From contig CAKSLI010000001.1 of the NCBI GenBank assembly GCA_934466475.1, positions 186,001-250,000 on the forward strand: a DNA stretch of 64,000 nucleotides, given 5' to 3'. Of the stretch, positions 15,627 to 25,079 are shown piece after piece. Both the position numbers and the translations under genes were made by a program. How positions within the stretch are numbered: the first letter of the stretch is position 1; the number at the start of each line of letters is the position of its first letter. The notes beneath the pieces are model-generated. The model was not told the origin of the DNA. It saw only the letters and a program-made list of their open reading frames with translations, and ran no database searches. Source of the DNA: an uncultured Oscillospiraceae bacterium (GTDB lineage: Bacteria > Bacillota > Clostridia > Oscillospirales > Ruminococcaceae).

Positions 15627-17002
15627 AAGAATACGAAAATTTTATCGCCAGCAAAGCGATAACATCAACATCTTCCGGAATAACCGTTCCCGTAGACGAG
15701 CTCAACCCCATGCTTTTCGACTTCCAGCGAGACATTGTAAGGTGGGCGCTGGCGAAAGGCAGGGCGGCGATATTCGCGGACTGCGGCGACGGAAAGACCG
15801 CAATGCAGCTCGAATGGGCTGAACAGGTACGCCGCAGGACGGGCGGCAAAGTTCTGATAGCAGCGCCGCTGGCGGTGTCGGCGCAGACCCAGCGCGAGGG
15901 CGAAAAATTCGGAATCAAGGTGAACATCTGCGCGTCACAGGCCGACGTGACCGCCGATTCCGTGAACATCACGAATTACGAAAAGCTGGACAAGTTCGTA
16001 GCTTCCGAGTTCACAGCGATAGTCCTGGACGAATCCAGTATTATCAAGAGCTTTTCCGGAAAGATACGCAACCAGATAATCGGAATGTTCGGCAAAACAC
16101 CTTACAAGCTCGCCTGCACCGCTACTCCTGCGCCGAACGACTACATGGAGCTCGGCAACCACTCGGAATTTCTCGGCGTAATGACCCGCGCGGAAATGCT
16201 CGCAATGTACTTCGTTCACGACGGCGGCGAGACCTCGAAATGGCGGCTCAAAGGGCACGCCGCAGACCTTTTCTGGCGCTGGCTGTCAAGCTGGTGTGTG
16301 GTTATGGACGACCCGAAGAAGCTCGGCTACAAGTGCGAGGGCTACGACCTGCCAAAGCTCAGCGTGCATGAAATCGTCGTTGACGGCGAACAGGCTGAAA
16401 ACGTCGCACTGTCGCTAACAGAACGCCGCGAAGCCCGCAGGGATTCTCTTGCAGAACGCTGCAAAGCCGCCGCAGATCTGGTGAATTCATCTGACGAAAA
16501 CTGGCTGTGCTGGTGTGACCTCAACGCCGAGGCGGACGAGCTTCACCGGCTGATACCCGGCAGTGTGAATGTGCAGGGCTCCGACGCTCCGGAATTCAAG
16601 ACGAGCTCCATGCTGGACTTCGCCGCCGGAAATCTGAAATGCCTTATCACGAAGCCGAAAATCGCAGGCTACGGCATGAACTGGCAGAACTGCCACAAGG
16701 TCGTATTCGTGGGACTTTCGGACAGCTTCGAAGCTTATTATCAGGCCGTCCGCCGCTGCTGGAGATTCGGGCAGAAGTCCGACGTTGACGTGTATATCAT
16801 TATTTCGGCGCGGGAGGGCGCGGTCAAGGAAAATATCGAGCGCAAGCAGCGCGATAACGAGCTGATGAAGGAACATCTTATCGAACTCACAAAGGATATT
16901 ACCCGCCGGGAACTCACGGCTACGGTGAGAATATCCACAGAATACGAGCCGCACAAGGCAATGCGGCTGCCTGAATGGGAGGAAATGAAACACTATGCCT
17001 GA
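15623..17002 (+). CDS. SNF2-like phage DNA helicase/translocase
   Basis: About 459 residues from a TTG start, with AGGAGGG just upstream. Motif I is DCGDGKT, motif II is VLDESS (a DEAD variant), then CTATPAPNDYMELGNHSEFLG (motif III region). C-terminal motifs V-VI lie in a stretch containing AGYGMNWQNCHKVVF and YYQAVRRCWRFGQ. This compact SF2 enzyme is common in Firmicutes phages beside methyltransferases and replication genes. It probably remodels DNA during replication or recombination. Its start overlaps the preceding stop, and its end overlaps the next methyltransferase by 8 bp. Confidence 0.88.
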   Translation: MKEYENFIASKAITSTSSGITVPVDELNPMLFDFQRDIVRWALAKGRAAIFADCGDGKTAMQLEWAEQVRRRTGGKVLIAAPLAVSAQTQREGEKFGIKVNICASQADVTADSVNITNYEKLDKFVASEFTAIVLDESSIIKSFSGKIRNQIIGMFGKTPYKLACTATPAPNDYMELGNHSEFLGVMTRAEMLAMYFVHDGGETSKWRLKGHAADLFWRWLSSWCVVMDDPKKLGYKCEGYDLPKLSVHEIVVDGEQAENVALSLTERREARRDSLAERCKAAADLVNSSDENWLCWCDLNAEADELHRLIPGSVNVQGSDAPEFKTSSMLDFAAGNLKCLITKPKIAGYGMNWQNCHKVVFVGLSDSFEAYYQAVRRCWRFGQKSDVDVYIIISAREGAVKENIERKQRDNELMKEHLIELTKDITRRELTATVRISTEYEPHKAMRLPEWEEMKHYA

Positions 17003-17906
17003 TGTAATAAACCAGACTATCGGCGAAAAATACGCGCTGTATCACGGCGACAGCTGCGAGGTGATAAAGGGACTGCCGGACGATTCCGTGCACTACACGA
17101 TATTCTCGCCGCCGTTCGCAAGCCTTTACACCTACTCCAACAGCGACCGGGATATGGGAAACTGTAAGAACGACGAGGAATTCTACGAGCATTTTAAATA
17201 TCTCGCGGCGGAGCTCTACCGCGTGACTATGCCGGGGCGGCTGCTGTCGTTCCACTGCATGGATCTCCCGAAGATGAAAGAGCGCGACGGCGTTATCGGG
17301 CTGAAAGATTTCCCGGCGATACTCCGCCAGGTGTTTGAGGACTGCGGATTCATCTACCACAGCCGCGTGACGATATGGAAGAACCCGGTCACGGAAATGC
17401 AGCGCACAAAGGCGCTCGGATTGCTCCACAAGCAGATTAAGAAAGACAGCGCCATGAATCGTCAGGGAATACCCGACTACATACTCACAATGAGGAAGCC
17501 CGGCGACAATCCGGAGCGCGTGACCCATACAGACGAGAGTTTTCCGTGCGATGTGTGGCAGCAGTATGCAAGCCCGGTGTGGATGGATATCCGGCAGTCC
17601 GACACGCTCCAGAAGAATTCAGCCCGGGAGGAAAAGGACGAACGGCATATATGCCCCTTGCAGTTGGAGGTAATCCGCCGCTGCATTGAGCTCTGGACGA
17701 ATCCCGGGGATATCGTGCTTGAGCCGTTCGGCGGTATCGGAAGCGTGCCGTATGTGGCGCGTACACTCGGCAGACGTGCAATAGCCTGCGAGCTGAAAGA
17801 AAGCTACTACCGCCAGATGGTGGCGAACGTTGAGAAAGCGGAAGAAGCAATGTGCAAGAACGTAGGCGGGCAGCTTACATTCGGAGATTTGGAGGGAAAA
17901 TCATGA
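16995..17906 (+). CDS. Phage DNA methyltransferase (N6-adenine or N4-cytosine class)
   Basis: 303 residues with the catalytic motif FSPPF near residue 37 and the SAM motif LEPFGGIGSVPYVA near residue 250, i.e. the beta-type order seen in N4/N6 methyltransferases. SPPF rather than DPPY favours the N4-cytosine branch, but the call should stay open. It would modify phage DNA, adding a second methylation type to the upstream C5 enzyme. No restriction endonuclease is beside it, so self-protection is more likely than a restriction system. Confidence 0.87.
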   Translation: MPDVINQTIGEKYALYHGDSCEVIKGLPDDSVHYTIFSPPFASLYTYSNSDRDMGNCKNDEEFYEHFKYLAAELYRVTMPGRLLSFHCMDLPKMKERDGVIGLKDFPAILRQVFEDCGFIYHSRVTIWKNPVTEMQRTKALGLLHKQIKKDSAMNRQGIPDYILTMRKPGDNPERVTHTDESFPCDVWQQYASPVWMDIRQSDTLQKNSAREEKDERHICPLQLEVIRRCIELWTNPGDIVLEPFGGIGSVPYVARTLGRRAIACELKESYYRQMVANVEKAEEAMCKNVGGQLTFGDLEGKS

Positions 17907-19180
17907 TAAAAATAACCAACCTTGAACTCGAAAACATCAAGCGCATAAAAGCGGTCCAGCTAACCCCGTCGGAGAGTGGGCTGACAGTCATCGGCGGGAA
18001 CAACGGACAGGGCAAGACCTCCGTGCTGGACGGTATCGCGTGGGCTCTCGGCGGCGACAAGTTCAAGCCCTCGCAGCCGCAGCGGGACGGCTCGGTAATT
18101 CCTCCGCACCTGCGCGTGACCCTCTCGAACGGGCTTATCGTAGAGCGCAAGGGCGACCGGGGAACCCTCAAAATCACCGACCCGAACGGCGGCAAGGGCG
18201 GTCAGCAGCTCCTCAATGAATTTATCGGGCAGCTTGCGCTCGACCTGCCGAAATTCATGCAGGCGACCAGCAAGGAGAAGGCGCAGACCCTCCTCCGGAT
18301 AATCGGCGTGGGGGACAAGCTCGCCGCCCTGGAACAGCAGGAGCAGAACGCCTACAATCAGCGCCGCGCCGTCGGGCAGGTCGCCGACCAGAAGCAGAAG
18401 TACGCCGACGAGCTCCCGGACTACCCCGAAGCCCCCGCCGAGGAGGTCAGCATTTCCGAGCTGCTCCGTACTCAGCAGGAGATTCTCGCGAAGAACGGCG
18501 AGAATCAGCGCCTGCGGCAGAACCGCGATATCTGCGAGCAGGAACTCGCCCGTGCCCGGCAGGAGTACGACCGCGCCGCGGAAGTCCTCGCGAGAGCACA
18601 GCAGGCAGCCGAGACCGCCCGCAAGTCCGCCGAGGACTTACAGGACGAAAGCACCGCTGAAATCGAGCAGAGCATACGCGACATCGACCTCGTCAACGCG
18701 AAAGTCCGGGCAAGGCGCGAGCGCGACCGCGCCCTCACGGAGGCGCAGGAGAGCCGCGAGCAGTACGACGAGCTCACCGCGAAGATAGAGGATATCCGGG
18801 CGCAGAAAACCGCCCTGCTGGACGGCGCAGACCTCCCGCTGCCGGGGCTTTCGGTGCAGGAGGGCGAGCTCACCTACAACGGCGCAAAGTGGGACTGCAT
18901 GAGCGGCGCGGAGCAGCTCCGGGTATCTGCGGCGATAGTCCGTCGCTTGAACCCGCAGTGCGGCTTCGTCCTCATGGACAAGCTGGAGCAGATGGACGCG
19001 GCGACCCTCGCGGACTTCGGCAAATGGCTGGAGCAGGAGGGCTTGCAGGTGATAGCGACCCGCGTCAGCACCGGCGGCGAGTGCAGTATCATTATCGAGG
19101 ACGGCTATGCGAAGCCGACTGAACAGCCTGCCAATATAGTCACACCACAGAGAACATCATGGAGTAAAGGAGTATTCTAA
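17903..19180 (+). CDS. SbcC/RecF-like AAA ATPase of the phage recombination module
   Basis: 425 residues. The N-terminus has the ABC-type Walker A GGNNGQGKTS and the pattern 'LELENIKRIKAVQL', as in SbcC/Rad50/RecF proteins. A long Glu/Arg-rich coiled coil covers roughly residues 190-310. The C-terminus holds a short ATPase half with VLMDKLEQMD near the Walker B position. Such ATPases precede Sak4-type annealing proteins in phage genomes and probably help end processing. The ATG at 17903 has GGAGGG upstream and overlaps the previous stop. Confidence 0.82.
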   Translation: MIKITNLELENIKRIKAVQLTPSESGLTVIGGNNGQGKTSVLDGIAWALGGDKFKPSQPQRDGSVIPPHLRVTLSNGLIVERKGDRGTLKITDPNGGKGGQQLLNEFIGQLALDLPKFMQATSKEKAQTLLRIIGVGDKLAALEQQEQNAYNQRRAVGQVADQKQKYADELPDYPEAPAEEVSISELLRTQQEILAKNGENQRLRQNRDICEQELARARQEYDRAAEVLARAQQAAETARKSAEDLQDESTAEIEQSIRDIDLVNAKVRARRERDRALTEAQESREQYDELTAKIEDIRAQKTALLDGADLPLPGLSVQEGELTYNGAKWDCMSGAEQLRVSAAIVRRLNPQCGFVLMDKLEQMDAATLADFGKWLEQEGLQVIATRVSTGGECSIIIEDGYAKPTEQPANIVTPQRTSWSKGVF

Positions 19181-20175
19181 TGGACTTCAACATAACATCA
19201 GGCAAAGTACACACCGCCGTTAAAACGGTGATCTACGGCGCGGAGGGAATCGGCAAAACGACCCTCGCGGCGCAGTTCCCAAGCCCCCTTTTCATCGACA
19301 CGGAGGGAAGCACGAAGCAGCTCGACGTAGCGAGATTACCCGCGCCGAGTTCCTGGGAAATGCTCCTCCAGGAGCTGGATTTCGTCCGGGACAAGCGCCC
19401 CTGCGCGACCCTCGTCATTGATACGGTGGACTGGGCGGAGCAGCTCTGCATAGCCGACCTCTGCGCGAAGAACGGCAAGTCCGGTATCGAGGATTTCGGC
19501 TACGGCAAGGGCTGGGAGTTCGAGAAAGAGAGCTTCGGGAAGTTCCTGAACAAGCTGACCGAGGTCATAAACGCCGGGATAAACGTAACTCTGACCGCGC
19601 ACGCGGCGCTCCGGAAGTTCGAACAGCCGGACGAAATGGGCAGCTACGACCGCTGGGAGATGAAGCTCGGCAGCAAGACCACCAACAAGATATCCCCGCT
19701 CATCAAGGAGTGGGCTGACATCGTGCTGTTCTGCAACTATAAGACCATGGTAGTCCAGACCGACAAGGACGGCAAGAAGCACAAGGCGCAGGGAAACCGC
19801 CGCGTGCTGTACACCCAGCACCACCCCTGCTGGGACGCTAAGAACCGCTACGGGCTCCCGGAGGAGATACCGATGGAGTACGCACAGATTTCGCATATTT
19901 ACGCGCCCGCCGCGCCTGCTCCGAGTACCCCCGCGCCCGTTCAGACCCCCGAACCTATTCCCGAACCTGCCGCCGGAATTCCGAAAGCACTCTCTGACCT
20001 GATGAGCGCTTCCGGGATAACTGAACAGCAGATTCGCGCGGCGGTCGCAATGAAAGGCTACTTCCCGGAGGACATGCCGATAAGCGCCTACCCGGAGGAT
20101 TTCGTCAGCGGCGTTCTGGTCGGCGCGTGGAAGCAGATTGTTGATTTCATCAACGAACAGAAATATCCGTTCTGA
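19180..20175 (+). CDS. Sak4-like RecA-fold phage recombinase (AAA_24)
   Basis: 331 residues. A RecA-like core has Walker A GAEGIGKTT (residues ~20-28), a Walker B-like ATLVIDTVDWAEQL and an early FIDTEGSTK. This pattern matches the Sak4 single-strand annealing group. It would pair phage DNA ends with the DUF669 protein acting as a single-strand binder. A Pro-rich linker (PAPSTPAPVQTPEPIPEP) joins the core to a small helical C-terminal domain. Its start codon overlaps the preceding stop by one base. Confidence 0.82.
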   Translation: MDFNITSGKVHTAVKTVIYGAEGIGKTTLAAQFPSPLFIDTEGSTKQLDVARLPAPSSWEMLLQELDFVRDKRPCATLVIDTVDWAEQLCIADLCAKNGKSGIEDFGYGKGWEFEKESFGKFLNKLTEVINAGINVTLTAHAALRKFEQPDEMGSYDRWEMKLGSKTTNKISPLIKEWADIVLFCNYKTMVVQTDKDGKKHKAQGNRRVLYTQHHPCWDAKNRYGLPEEIPMEYAQISHIYAPAAPAPSTPAPVQTPEPIPEPAAGIPKALSDLMSASGITEQQIRAAVAMKGYFPEDMPISAYPEDFVSGVLVGAWKQIVDFINEQKYPF

Positions 20176-20407
20176 TTTTGCAGTAAAATGCAGTAATATG
20201 CATGATAAACTCGGTCAGGGAGGAAAGAAAAGCTTCCTGCAACATGAGATTTTTCGGTTTGCCGCAGGCAAATATCACCCCCACTCCGGGGGTGATAAGA
20301 AAAATCGGAGGTTTTGCGGCGGCAGGGCGCAGCCCGATTTCAAGCCGCAAAACTCGGTCAGGGAGGTAAAGAAAACTTCCCGATAAAATTCATAGGAGGA
20401 CACCACA
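20176..20407 (+). other. Structured non-coding stretch in the early operon
   Basis: A ~31-bp direct repeat (core ctcggtcagggagg) occurs at 20207-20238 and 20350-20380. Between the copies lie a perfect 10-bp hairpin (tatcaccccc / gggggtgata, 20273-20297) and a second perfect 10-bp stem (gttttgcggc at 20311-20320 with gccgcaaaac at 20344-20353). No protein of note is encoded. It may be a cis-acting RNA controlling the single-strand binding protein, or a replication site. Confidence 0.55.
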
Positions 20408-21049
20408 ATGTCAGAAATCGAAAGAGAATTAGGCTGGGACGACGAAATATCCCGCGAGAGCGACTTCACGATAATCCCGGAGGGCGACTACGACTTCACC
20501 GTGACCGGCTTCGAGCGCGGACGTCACGAGGGCTCGGAGAAGCTCCCGCCGTGCAACATGGCGATAGTGACCCTCGCGGTAACGCTCCCGGACGGAAGCC
20601 CCGCGAACCTCAGGCACAGACTTTTCCTGCACACCCGCTGCGAGGGACTGCTCTCCGCGTTCTTCACCGGAATCGGCTTAAAGCGCAAGGGGGAACCGCT
20701 CCGCATGAACTGGAACGCCGTCCCCGGAGCCCGCGGCCGCTGCAAGATAACCGTCCGCAGCTGGAAGGGCAAGAACGGCGAGGATATGCAGTCCAACGAC
20801 ATAAAGAAGTTCTATGACCCGTTTGAGAATTCATCTGCACCTGCGCAGAACGTCCCGCAGACCGCGCCCCAGAATCCCCCGCAGGCACAGACGCAGTATC
20901 AGCAGTCTCCGCAGAACGCCACTGGTCAGCAGTACGCTCCGCAGACCGCCCCCGCGGTTCAGCAGCCCGCTACGGGTCAGCAGCCGGCTTCCGGTCAGCA
21001 GCCCGCTACGGGTCAGCCCACAGGCGTATTCACTCCCGGAAAGTGGTGA
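20408..21049 (+). CDS. DUF669-family phage protein, probable single-strand DNA-binding partner
   Basis: 213 residues. The N-terminal ~130 residues match the DUF669 pattern (IPEGDYDFTVTGFERG, NMAIVTLAVTLPDGS, CKITVRSWKGKNGEDMQSNDIKKFY), a beta-barrel fold linked to recombination modules. The C-terminal ~75 residues are low-complexity Gln/Pro/Ala/Thr, ending in three near-identical six-residue units (QQPATG type), much like the flexible tail of SSB proteins. AGGAGG lies 8 bases before the ATG. Position between Sak4 and helicase supports a single-strand binding role. Confidence 0.78.
   Translation: MSEIERELGWDDEISRESDFTIIPEGDYDFTVTGFERGRHEGSEKLPPCNMAIVTLAVTLPDGSPANLRHRLFLHTRCEGLLSAFFTGIGLKRKGEPLRMNWNAVPGARGRCKITVRSWKGKNGEDMQSNDIKKFYDPFENSSAPAQNVPQTAPQNPPQAQTQYQQSPQNATGQQYAPQTAPAVQQPATGQQPASGQQPATGQPTGVFTPGKW
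20957..21010 (+). repeat. Three 18-bp tandem repeats in the DUF669 tail
   Basis: Units at 20957, 20975 and 20993 of the form gktcagcagcccgctacg, differing at a few bases, encode the repeated QQPATG segment of the tail. Confidence 0.75.
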
Positions 21050-21055
21050 TACCCC

Positions 21056-22708
21056 ATGACAGAAAATCAGCTCACATTAATGGAGCCCGCCCCCGCCGAA
21101 CCTGCGGTCAGACCCGCACCGATAGCCCTCCGACCGTACCAGAACGAAGCGAAAGCCGCCGTCCTTGAGCAGTGGGAGCAGGGCGTACAGCGCACCTTAC
21201 TGGTGCTCCCGACCGGGTGCGGCAAGACGATAGTGTTCGCGAAGATATCCGAGGACTGCGTAAAGCGCGGCGAGCGCGTGCTTATCCTCGCGCACCGGGG
21301 CGAGCTGCTGGAGCAGGCGGCGGACAAGATACATAAAGCCTGCAACCTCAACTGCGCTGTAGAAAAAGCCGAGGAGACCTCCCTCGGCTCGTTCTGGCGG
21401 ATAACCGTCGGGAGCGTGCAGACCCTCATGCGGGAGAGCCGCCTCGCGCGGTTCCTGCCGGATTATTTCGACACTATCATAATAGACGAGGCTCATCACG
21501 CAATCTCCGACAGCTATCAGCGTATCTTACAGCATTTCAGCGGCGCGAAAGTCCTCGGCGTGACCGCGACCCCCGACCGCGGCGACATGAAGAATCTCGG
21601 TCAGGTGTTCGATTCCCTCGCGTATGAGTACACCCTCCCCCGTGCTATCCGGGAGGGCTACCTCTGCCCGATAAAGGCGCTGACGATACCACTGAACCTC
21701 GACCTCACCGGGGTTTCCGTCCAGGCTGGGGACTTCCGCGCCGCAGACCTCGACGCCGCCCTCGACCCCTACCTCTATCAGATAGCCGACGAGATGTTAA
21801 AGTCCTGCGCCGACCGCAAGACCGTGGTGTTCCTGCCGCTGGTAAAGACTTCGCAGAAGTTCCGGGATATCCTCAATCAGCGCGGATTCCGGGCGGCGGA
21901 GGTCAACGGAAATTCCGGCGACCGCGCGGAGATACTCCGGGATTTCGAAGCCGGAAAGTACAACGTGCTGTGCAATTCAATGCTCCTCACCGAGGGCTGG
22001 GACTGCCCCTCCGTGGACTGCGTGATAGTGCTCCGCCCGACAAAGGTGCGCGGACTCTACTGTCAGATGGTGGGCAGAGGAACGCGGCTCAGCCCCGGCA
22101 AGAAAGACCTGCTGTTGCTGGATTTCCTGTGGCATACACAGCGGCACGAGCTGTGCAGACCCGCGCACCTTATATGCGAGAGCGACGAAGTGGCGCAGAA
22201 AATGACGGAGAACATTGCAGAGGCGGGCTATCCGCTGGACATCACCGAAGCCGAAGCTCAGGCGGAGACCGACGTGGTAGCCCAGCGCGAGGAAGCCCTC
22301 GCGAAGCAGCTGGGCGAAATGCGAAAGCGCAAGCGCGCGTTAGTTGACCCGCTCCAGTTCGAGATGTCGATACAGGCGCAGGATTTGTCCGGGTACGTTC
22401 CGTCGTTCGGCTGGGAGATGTCCCCGCCGTCGCAGAAGCAGCTCGACGCGCTGGAAAAGTACGGCATTTACCCAAACGAGATAGAGAACGCGGGCAAGGC
22501 GCAGCTGCTCCTCGACCGCCTGAACAAGCGCCGCATGGACGGACTTTCCACCCCGAAGCAGATACGCCTGTTGGAGAACAAGGGCTTCCTGCACGTCGGT
22601 GAATGGACGTTCCAGCAGGCGAGCAACATGATAACGAGAATAGCGGCGAATGGCTGGCGCGTACCGCATACCGTTGACCCCGCAAATTACGACCCGGAGG
22701 TGAATTAA
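21056..22708 (+). CDS. DEAD/DEAH-box phage DNA helicase
   Basis: 550 residues, superfamily II. A Q-motif-like LRPYQNEA precedes motif I LPTGCGKT, motif II IIDEAHH, motif III GVTATPDR, motif V-like MLLTEGWDCPSVD and motif VI QMVGRGTRL. It is of the RAD3/UvrB-like phage replication type. After the helicase core (~to residue 440) comes a ~100-residue basic helical domain. The ATG overlaps no gene; it starts 6 bases after the DUF669 stop. It probably unwinds DNA during phage replication together with the primase-helicase behind it. Confidence 0.9.
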   Translation: MTENQLTLMEPAPAEPAVRPAPIALRPYQNEAKAAVLEQWEQGVQRTLLVLPTGCGKTIVFAKISEDCVKRGERVLILAHRGELLEQAADKIHKACNLNCAVEKAEETSLGSFWRITVGSVQTLMRESRLARFLPDYFDTIIIDEAHHAISDSYQRILQHFSGAKVLGVTATPDRGDMKNLGQVFDSLAYEYTLPRAIREGYLCPIKALTIPLNLDLTGVSVQAGDFRAADLDAALDPYLYQIADEMLKSCADRKTVVFLPLVKTSQKFRDILNQRGFRAAEVNGNSGDRAEILRDFEAGKYNVLCNSMLLTEGWDCPSVDCVIVLRPTKVRGLYCQMVGRGTRLSPGKKDLLLLDFLWHTQRHELCRPAHLICESDEVAQKMTENIAEAGYPLDITEAEAQAETDVVAQREEALAKQLGEMRKRKRALVDPLQFEMSIQAQDLSGYVPSFGWEMSPPSQKQLDALEKYGIYPNEIENAGKAQLLLDRLNKRRMDGLSTPKQIRLLENKGFLHVGEWTFQQASNMITRIAANGWRVPHTVDPANYDPEVN

Positions 22709-24910
22709 GTGGAACTGACAGAATGCCTGAAATACATAGACCCCGCGGCGCTGGACTATCAGACCTGGGTGAACGTCGGAATGGCGCTGAAGCACGAGGG
22801 CTTCCCCTGCGACGTGTGGGACGAATGGAGCCGCCCCGACAGCCGCTATCATTCCGGCGAGTGCATGAAGAAGTGGGAGAGCTTCGGCGGGAATCCGAAC
22901 CCCGTCACCGGGGCGACGATAGTCCAGCTTGCGAAAGAGTGCGGAATGCCGTCCCGTGAGGACAGGGCGTTTTCCTGGGACGATGAAATTTCGTACGAAA
23001 CCTGCGAAGCCCCGGAGGAACACGTCGTGGTCAACAAGAACTGGGTGGAGGGTCGCGAGATAACCCCGCCCGCCGACTGGAATCCCGCGCGGGAAATAAT
23101 CCGCTACCTTGAAGCGCTGTTCGAGCCGGAGGATAAGGTCGGCTATGTCATGCAGAGCTACGAAAAGGACGGCAGGTACGTCCCGGCGAACAAAGGAGCC
23201 TACGACCGCACGGCGGGACAGCTTATCGACCTGCTGAAAAGGTATGGTGACGTCGGCGCAGTCCTCGGGGACTACAACCCGAAAGCCGGGGCGTGGATAC
23301 GCTTCAACCCGCTGGACGGCAGGGGTATCAAGAACGAGAACGTCTCCGAATTCCGCTACGCCCTGGTGGAGAGCGATAACGTGGACATCGAACAGCAGAA
23401 CGCGATAATCCGGGAGCTGGAGCTTCCCGTAGCCGTCCTGGTGTACAGCGGCAAAAAGAGCCTGCACGCTATCGTCCGCATTGACGCGGAGAACTACGAG
23501 GAGTACCGCAGGCGCGTGGATTTCCTCTACCAGATATGCCAGAAGAACGGCTTACAGCCGGACACTCAGAACCGCAATCCCTCCCGGCTGTCGAGGATCC
23601 CGGGCGTACAGCGCGGCGAAAACAGGCAGTTCATTGTCGATACGGATATCGGCAAATCAAGCTGGAACGAGTGGCGCGAGTGGATAGAGGGCGTGAACGA
23701 CGACCTCCCGGACTTCGAGAGCGCCGCCGATTTCTGGAACGACCTGCCGGAACTAAGCCCACCGCTCATCAACGGGGTGCTCCGTCAGGGACACAAAATG
23801 CTGATAGCGGGACCCTCAAAGGCGGGCAAGTCCTACGCGCTGATAGAGCTGTGCGCCGCCATTGCGGAGGGTCGCGAGTGGCTGGGCTGGCAGGTGGCTC
23901 AGGGGCGCGTGCTGTACGTCAATCTGGAGCTTGACAAAGCCTCCTGCGAGCACCGCTTCGTGGATATCTACAAGGCGCTGGGCTGGAAGCCGGACAACCT
24001 CCGGAACATCGATATATGGAACCTGCGCGGAAAGTCCGTCCCGATGGACAAGCTCGCCCCGAAGCTGATACGCCGCGCCGCAAAGCGGAAGTACATCGCG
24101 ATAATCATCGACCCTATCTACAAGGTCATCACCGGCGACGAGAACTCCGCCGACCAGATGGCGCACTTCTGCAACCAGTTCGACAAGGTCTGCACGGAGC
24201 TTGGCTGCGCGGTTATCTACTGCCACCATCACTCAAAGGGCGCGCAGGGGAGCAAGCGCTCGATGGACAGAGCCTCCGGCTCGGGAGTTTTCGCCCGCGA
24301 CCCGGACGCGCTCCTCGACCTCATCGAGCTGGAGCTTCCGGAAGCGCTCATTAAGGAGGAGCAGAACAAGGCGGTCTGCAACGTGTGCTATGACGCGCTT
24401 ATCCGCAATGGGATATCGGATATCAGTCAGGACGAGCAGGTCACCGCAAGGGCGATTCAGGAGCACGCGCAGCAGGCGCTTCCTGCGGAGGTCTGGGCGG
24501 GAGTTCGGCAGGACATCGCCGCCGCCGAGAAAGCTGTGGAGAGCCGCACCGCGTGGCGTATCGAGGGCACGCTGAGAGAGTTCCCGAAGTTCCCGCCGGT
24601 CAACGTGTGGTTCGATTATCCGATTCACAGGATAGATATGTCGGGGGTGCTGAAAGATATTCAGCTCGACGCTCCGGCGCAGCCGTGGCAGCGGAATTTC
24701 AGCAAGAAAAAGTCCGACAAGGAGCGCAAGGACGAGCGTAAGGAGTCTATTGAAAGCGCGTTCAATTTCTGCTGTATGGACGGCAAGGAAGTCGGAATAT
24801 CCGAGCTTGCGGAGTACATGGGCGTGACTGAAAAGACAGTCCGCACACGTCTGAAAGAGCACGGCGGCTTCTATGTAGAGGACGGCAAGGCAGGGAAAAA
24901 GTCGAAATGA
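22709..24910 (+). CDS. Phage primase-helicase (AEP-like primase plus RepA-type ATPase)
   Basis: 733 residues from a GTG directly after the previous stop. Residues ~1-75 resemble PriCT_2 (ALDYQTWVNVGMALKHEG). Residues ~110-330 carry primase-like motifs (VESDN, SGKKSLHAIVRI, RNPSRLSRIPG). Residues ~345-560 form a RecA-like ATPase with Walker A AGPSKAGKS, Walker B IIIDPIYK and an RVLYVNLELD strand, as in hexameric RepA helicases. The C-terminus has a winged-helix-like segment (GISELAEYMGVTEKTVRTRLK) suited to binding the adjacent iterons. It would be the replication initiator of the phage. Confidence 0.87.
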   Translation: MELTECLKYIDPAALDYQTWVNVGMALKHEGFPCDVWDEWSRPDSRYHSGECMKKWESFGGNPNPVTGATIVQLAKECGMPSREDRAFSWDDEISYETCEAPEEHVVVNKNWVEGREITPPADWNPAREIIRYLEALFEPEDKVGYVMQSYEKDGRYVPANKGAYDRTAGQLIDLLKRYGDVGAVLGDYNPKAGAWIRFNPLDGRGIKNENVSEFRYALVESDNVDIEQQNAIIRELELPVAVLVYSGKKSLHAIVRIDAENYEEYRRRVDFLYQICQKNGLQPDTQNRNPSRLSRIPGVQRGENRQFIVDTDIGKSSWNEWREWIEGVNDDLPDFESAADFWNDLPELSPPLINGVLRQGHKMLIAGPSKAGKSYALIELCAAIAEGREWLGWQVAQGRVLYVNLELDKASCEHRFVDIYKALGWKPDNLRNIDIWNLRGKSVPMDKLAPKLIRRAAKRKYIAIIIDPIYKVITGDENSADQMAHFCNQFDKVCTELGCAVIYCHHHSKGAQGSKRSMDRASGSGVFARDPDALLDLIELELPEALIKEEQNKAVCNVCYDALIRNGISDISQDEQVTARAIQEHAQQALPAEVWAGVRQDIAAAEKAVESRTAWRIEGTLREFPKFPPVNVWFDYPIHRIDMSGVLKDIQLDAPAQPWQRNFSKKKSDKERKDERKESIESAFNFCCMDGKEVGISELAEYMGVTEKTVRTRLKEHGGFYVEDGKAGKKSK

Positions 24911-25062
24911 TTTTCTTTCCCTCAAAAGGAAAAAGTCGGAGAATTTTCCTTTCCCTGCAAGGGAAAATGTCGAGATTTTCCCGACGTCATTTCAGAGGGA
25001 AAAAGTCGGTAAAAACCGAGTTTTTCCGAGGGAAGGAAAATCTATATACTACGTATATAGGT
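24892..25062 (+). other. Probable iteron-type phage replication origin
   Basis: Four copies of a gggaaaaagtcgg-type repeat start near 24892, 24926, 24959 and 24996, spaced 33-37 bp (about three helical turns). Inverted half copies (attttccc) lie between them. An AT-rich palindrome ctatatactacgtatatag (25042-25060) follows. The first copy lies inside the end of the primase-helicase gene. Iterons directly behind an initiator gene, plus an AT-rich unwinding site, are typical of theta origins. Confidence 0.65.
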
Positions 25063-25079
25063 TTTTCCCTTTCCCTCCG

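Noticed and set aside
13682..17906. Restriction-modification or BREX/DISARM-type defence island
   Set aside because: No nuclease or defence-specific partner genes are present; the genes are embedded in and coupled to the phage early operon.
24892..25010. Possible CRISPR array (spaced short repeats)
   Set aside because: Only four short, imperfect repeats with inverted half copies, no typical repeat length and no cas genes; iterons fit better.
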